This document shows, piece by piece, positions 6,322 to 8,456 of a stretch of 8,456 nt of DNA (positions are counted from its first letter, which is position 1; each line of letters starts with the position of its first letter). The notes beneath the pieces were generated by a model. It was not told where the DNA came from and did no database searches. It saw nothing but the letters and a program-made list of their open reading frames with translations. Origin of the DNA: Spirochaetales bacterium (GTDB taxonomy: Bacteria; Spirochaetota; Spirochaetia; DSM-27196; PWMO01). Position numbers and translations under genes: made by a program. Location of the stretch: assembly GCA_007130025.1 (NCBI GenBank), contig SLTF01000129.1, positions 1 through 8,456 of the forward strand. Direction: 5' to 3'.

Positions 6322-7198
6322 CACGCCGCTCCGAGAAAACCCGGGTAGCGCCGCGGTACAGCGCCACCAGCACGAGCGCGATCAAGGCGATCACGAGATT
6401 GAGCGCCATCGCCTCGGGACGACGCGTCAGGTCGCTATCGGTGTAGAGCCGGTAGGCGAGCACCGAGAGCATGGAAGGGAACCGCGTCCCCAGCACGAGC
6501 GGTGTCTCAAAGGCGCCGAACACAAAGGCGAAGACGATGATTGTCGCCGGAACTACCGCCGGCAGCGACAACGGAATGAGTACGTGGCGTATGCGCTGAA
6601 CGCGCGATGCGCCCAGCGAGCGGGCAACCGATTCGTAATCGTCACCCACCGACTGAAACACCGCAAGGGCAACCAGGCCCACGAAGGGAATCTGTTTCCA
6701 GGCGTACACCAGAATGATTGCGACTCCCGCCGAGTCATGAACCAGTTCGGGAAAGGCCGCCGGTGCGGGGATGAGCCCTCCATGAAACAGAAGACGGGAC
6801 AGAAGCCCGCTTTGGGAAAGCAGCATCGCGGCAGCCACCGCCACTACCAGATGGGGAACCGTCAACGGTATCTGGTAGAGAAACCGGATCAGCCGGCTAT
6901 TCCGCAGCCTCCGTCGCAGCACCAGCGCCGTGATCAATCCAAAAAGCACCGTGAGAACGGTGGAGACGGAGGCAACCCAGAGCGTCAGGCCCAGTGAGCG
7001 AAGAAACCCCCGGCTCGTGAGCACCGCAATGAACGCGTCGCCGGAGAGGGTGCGCATTCCCAGAGCGGGAAGGTAGCCGAGACTCTGTACCAGGGCCAGC
7101 ATGATCCCCCCGGCAAATAGCACGCCAATCACCAGGAGGGCCGGCGCCAGAAGCAGCGCGGGTCGTGCCGACGCGACGGAGTGGCGGCTCGTCATCAT
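6314..7198 (-). CDS. ABC transporter permease, first subunit
   Basis: This inner-membrane permease pairs with the one encoded next. It has 294 residues with six hydrophobic segments, roughly at 13-38, 69-94, 106-128, 156-181, 212-236 and 263-281. The EAA loop is at about 187-212: YESVARSLGASRVQRIRHVL then IPLSLP. It belongs to the binding-protein-dependent inner-membrane component family, like PotB and ThiP. The start is one of two adjacent ATG codons (7198 or 7195); a run of six G with a preceding A directly before the first ATG is the only Shine-Dalgarno candidate and is better spaced for the second. It lies 5 bp after the binding-protein stop. In E. coli YnjC both permease halves are one polypeptide; here they are two genes. 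Confidence 0.9.
   Translation of the reverse strand: MMTSRHSVASARPALLLAPALLVIGVLFAGGIMLALVQSLGYLPALGMRTLSGDAFIAVLTSRGFLRSLGLTLWVASVSTVLTVLFGLITALVLRRRLRNSRLIRFLYQIPLTVPHLVVAVAAAMLLSQSGLLSRLLFHGGLIPAPAAFPELVHDSAGVAIILVYAWKQIPFVGLVALAVFQSVGDDYESVARSLGASRVQRIRHVLIPLSLPAVVPATIIVFAFVFGAFETPLVLGTRFPSMLSVLAYRLYTDSDLTRRPEAMALNLVIALIALVLVALYRGATRVFSERRDG
6329..6332 (-). promoter_or_regulatory. Shine-Dalgarno sequence of the second permease
   Basis: GGAG on the minus strand lies 7 nt before the ATG at 6321 and inside the end of the first permease gene. It decides for ATG 6321 over GTG 6324, which would be only 4 nt away. Confidence 0.55.
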
Positions 7199-7203
7199 CC
7201 CCC

Positions 7204-8456
7204 CTAACGCTGAAGCACGTGCTCGACCCAGCCGGCCTCGATTGCTTCGAGCCAGTCTGCCTGCAACTCGGACAGCCGCACCGCGAAGAGTTCTTCGGGC
7301 GGAAGCGACGAGGGGTGCCGACCGACCTCCGCAAACCGGGCGTGCATCGCGGGATCAAGGCGGGTCACGTCAATTGCGGGGAAGTCACCCCAGACCTCCG
7401 GTCGGCTCTTTTCCAGCTGCACCTCCGGATCAAGGAGGGCGTTGGCAACTACCAGGGCTCCCGCCTTTGCCGAGGCGTTGAATGGAATTGCCACAAAGTG
7501 GTTGGCGCCAATCGTACCGTCCTCAAAGACCATGGTCCTGGTGGATCGCGGGTAGCGCCCCTGTTCCACCATGTTCGCCGCGTGGGCAGGGTTGTAATTC
7601 ATGTCAAACCAGATCTCGCCGTTGGCGAAGAGATCCTGCATGGCGGTGCTGGTCTCGGGATAGGTACGACCCTGCCGCCACAGATATGGGGCAATATCGC
7701 GCAGGATCTCCCATACCCTCGGAGCGAGGCGGTCAAAGACCGCCTGATCGAAGGGTCCCAGCAGCTCTTCGGGATCATCAGCAACGGAATACAACAGGTG
7801 TCGCAGGAAGACCGAGCCGGTGAAGTCGGGCACCGCAGGATAGGTGAACCGGCCCGGGTTTGCCCGGATCCAGTGTAGAAGCTCTCCAACGGAGCGAGGC
7901 GGTTGGGGAACACGGGCCGAATCGTAGATCAGCACAAACTGGGCCGATCCGTAGGGTGACTCAAAGCCGTCCACGGGAACCCCGAAGTCGTAGCGTACGG
8001 CCGGGTCATCGGGGTTGACGTACCGCATATTGGGTAACCGGTGTGAGTAGGGACCGAAGAGGAGGTCCGCCTGCCGCATGGTACGGAAGTTTTCTCCGTT
8101 GATCCACATGAGGTCAACGGATCCACCGGAGATGCGCCCGGCGAGCCGTTCGCCGAGAACGGCGTTCACGAAGACCGACGCATCGGTTACCGGTACCATC
8201 ACCAGCTCGACGCCGTAGCGCTCCCGGACCCGATCTGCAACAAACTCCGAGACAAACCGGTTGATCGGCTCTGAACCTCCCCACATGTTGAAGTAGACCC
8301 GCTGCCCACGCGCCTCGCTCACAATCGCGTCCCAATCGAGACCGGGAAACCGCCGAGCGAAATCGTCCGCCGGGGCGCGACTTCCCGCGGCCGGGAGCGG
8401 GGTGGATACCGCTATCGCAAGGACCGTGCACAGTACCAGCGGCACCACACGCCTCG
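7204..8456 (-). CDS. ynjB: ABC transporter substrate-binding protein, YnjB family (5' end outside the window)
   Basis: This is the periplasmic binding protein of the importer encoded downstream. Numbering from the GTG at 8448, a hydrophobic signal-peptide core (2-16) is followed by small residues (PAAGSRA, about 19-25) fitting signal peptidase I cleavage; there is no lipobox. The mature part has the strong YnjB-family blocks VYFNMWGGSEPINRFV (51-66), GGSVDLMWINGENF (108-121), LFGPY, VPVDGFESPYGSAQFVLIYD (157-176) and NPGRFTYPAVPDFTGS (197-212). Length is about 414 residues from 8448. The frame stays open to the window edge and codes for two Arg just before 8448, as expected of a signal-peptide n-region, so the true start probably lies beyond base 8456. 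A GAGG at the very edge makes GTG 8448 or GTG 8445 possible. The family's substrate is not established to my knowledge; linkage to cysK and metY hints at a sulfur compound. Confidence 0.88.
   Translation of the reverse strand, partial: RRVVPLVLCTVLAIAVSTPLPAAGSRAPADDFARRFPGLDWDAIVSEARGQRVYFNMWGGSEPINRFVSEFVADRVRERYGVELVMVPVTDASVFVNAVLGERLAGRISGGSVDLMWINGENFRTMRQADLLFGPYSHRLPNMRYVNPDDPAVRYDFGVPVDGFESPYGSAQFVLIYDSARVPQPPRSVGELLHWIRANPGRFTYPAVPDFTGSVFLRHLLYSVADDPEELLGPFDQAVFDRLAPRVWEILRDIAPYLWRQGRTYPETSTAMQDLFANGEIWFDMNYNPAHAANMVEQGRYPRSTRTMVFEDGTIGANHFVAIPFNASAKAGALVVANALLDPEVQLEKSRPEVWGDFPAIDVTRLDPAMHARFAEVGRHPSSLPPEELFAVRLSELQADWLEAIEAGWVEHVLQR

Noticed and set aside
8428..8436. Possible lipoprotein signal (Cys at residue 7 from GTG 8448) in the binding protein
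   Set aside because: The residue before Cys is Leu, not Gly, Ala or Ser, and the Cys lies inside the hydrophobic core, so it is not a lipobox.

Overview
The window is bacterial, visibly GC-rich and almost fully coding, with eight recognisable genes plus the probable tail of one more. Signs of a Gram-negative-type bacterium are a bacterial Ate/Bpt aminoacyl-tRNA-protein transferase, a mannitol-phosphate dehydrogenase and a YnjB-type periplasmic solute-binding protein. The overall flavour of the proteins suggests Spirochaetota or a similar GC-rich lineage, but this is an impression from memory and not a placement. No tRNA, rRNA, CRISPR array, insertion sequence, integrase or phage gene was seen.

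Layout. Bases 1-59 look like the end of a plus-strand gene. A spacer of about 110 bp follows, with an inverted repeat and a sigma70-like promoter whose -10 box lies only 6 nt before the mtlD ATG, which suggests a leaderless message. Two plus-strand genes follow: mtlD-family dehydrogenase (169-1350) and, overlapping its stop by 4 nt, an arginyl/leucyl-tRNA-protein transferase (1347-2024). This pair converges on the minus-strand block, with only 35 bp between the facing stop codons.

The rest of the window (8456 down to 2060) is one minus-strand array read in this order: YnjB-type substrate-binding protein, two membrane permeases, an ATPase with a C-terminal TOBE-like region, cysteine synthase (cysK), and O-acetylhomoserine sulfhydrylase (metY). 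The four transporter genes are separated by 5 bp or overlap and are surely one operon. cysK follows after 31 bp and has a possible promoter of its own. metY follows after 62 bp, in a gap filled by a perfect heptanucleotide tandem repeat that abuts its Shine-Dalgarno sequence.

How it may work together. CysK and MetY both put sulfide (or a related sulfur nucleophile) onto O-acetylated amino acids, giving cysteine and homocysteine. Their place directly downstream of an importer family of unknown substrate suggests a sulfur-acquisition unit: import of a sulfur compound followed by assimilation. This is inference from gene order. The most noteworthy points are this transporter-sulfhydrylase linkage, the tandem repeat in the metY leader, and the leaderless-type promoter of mtlD. 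Nothing here is clearly a wholly new system.
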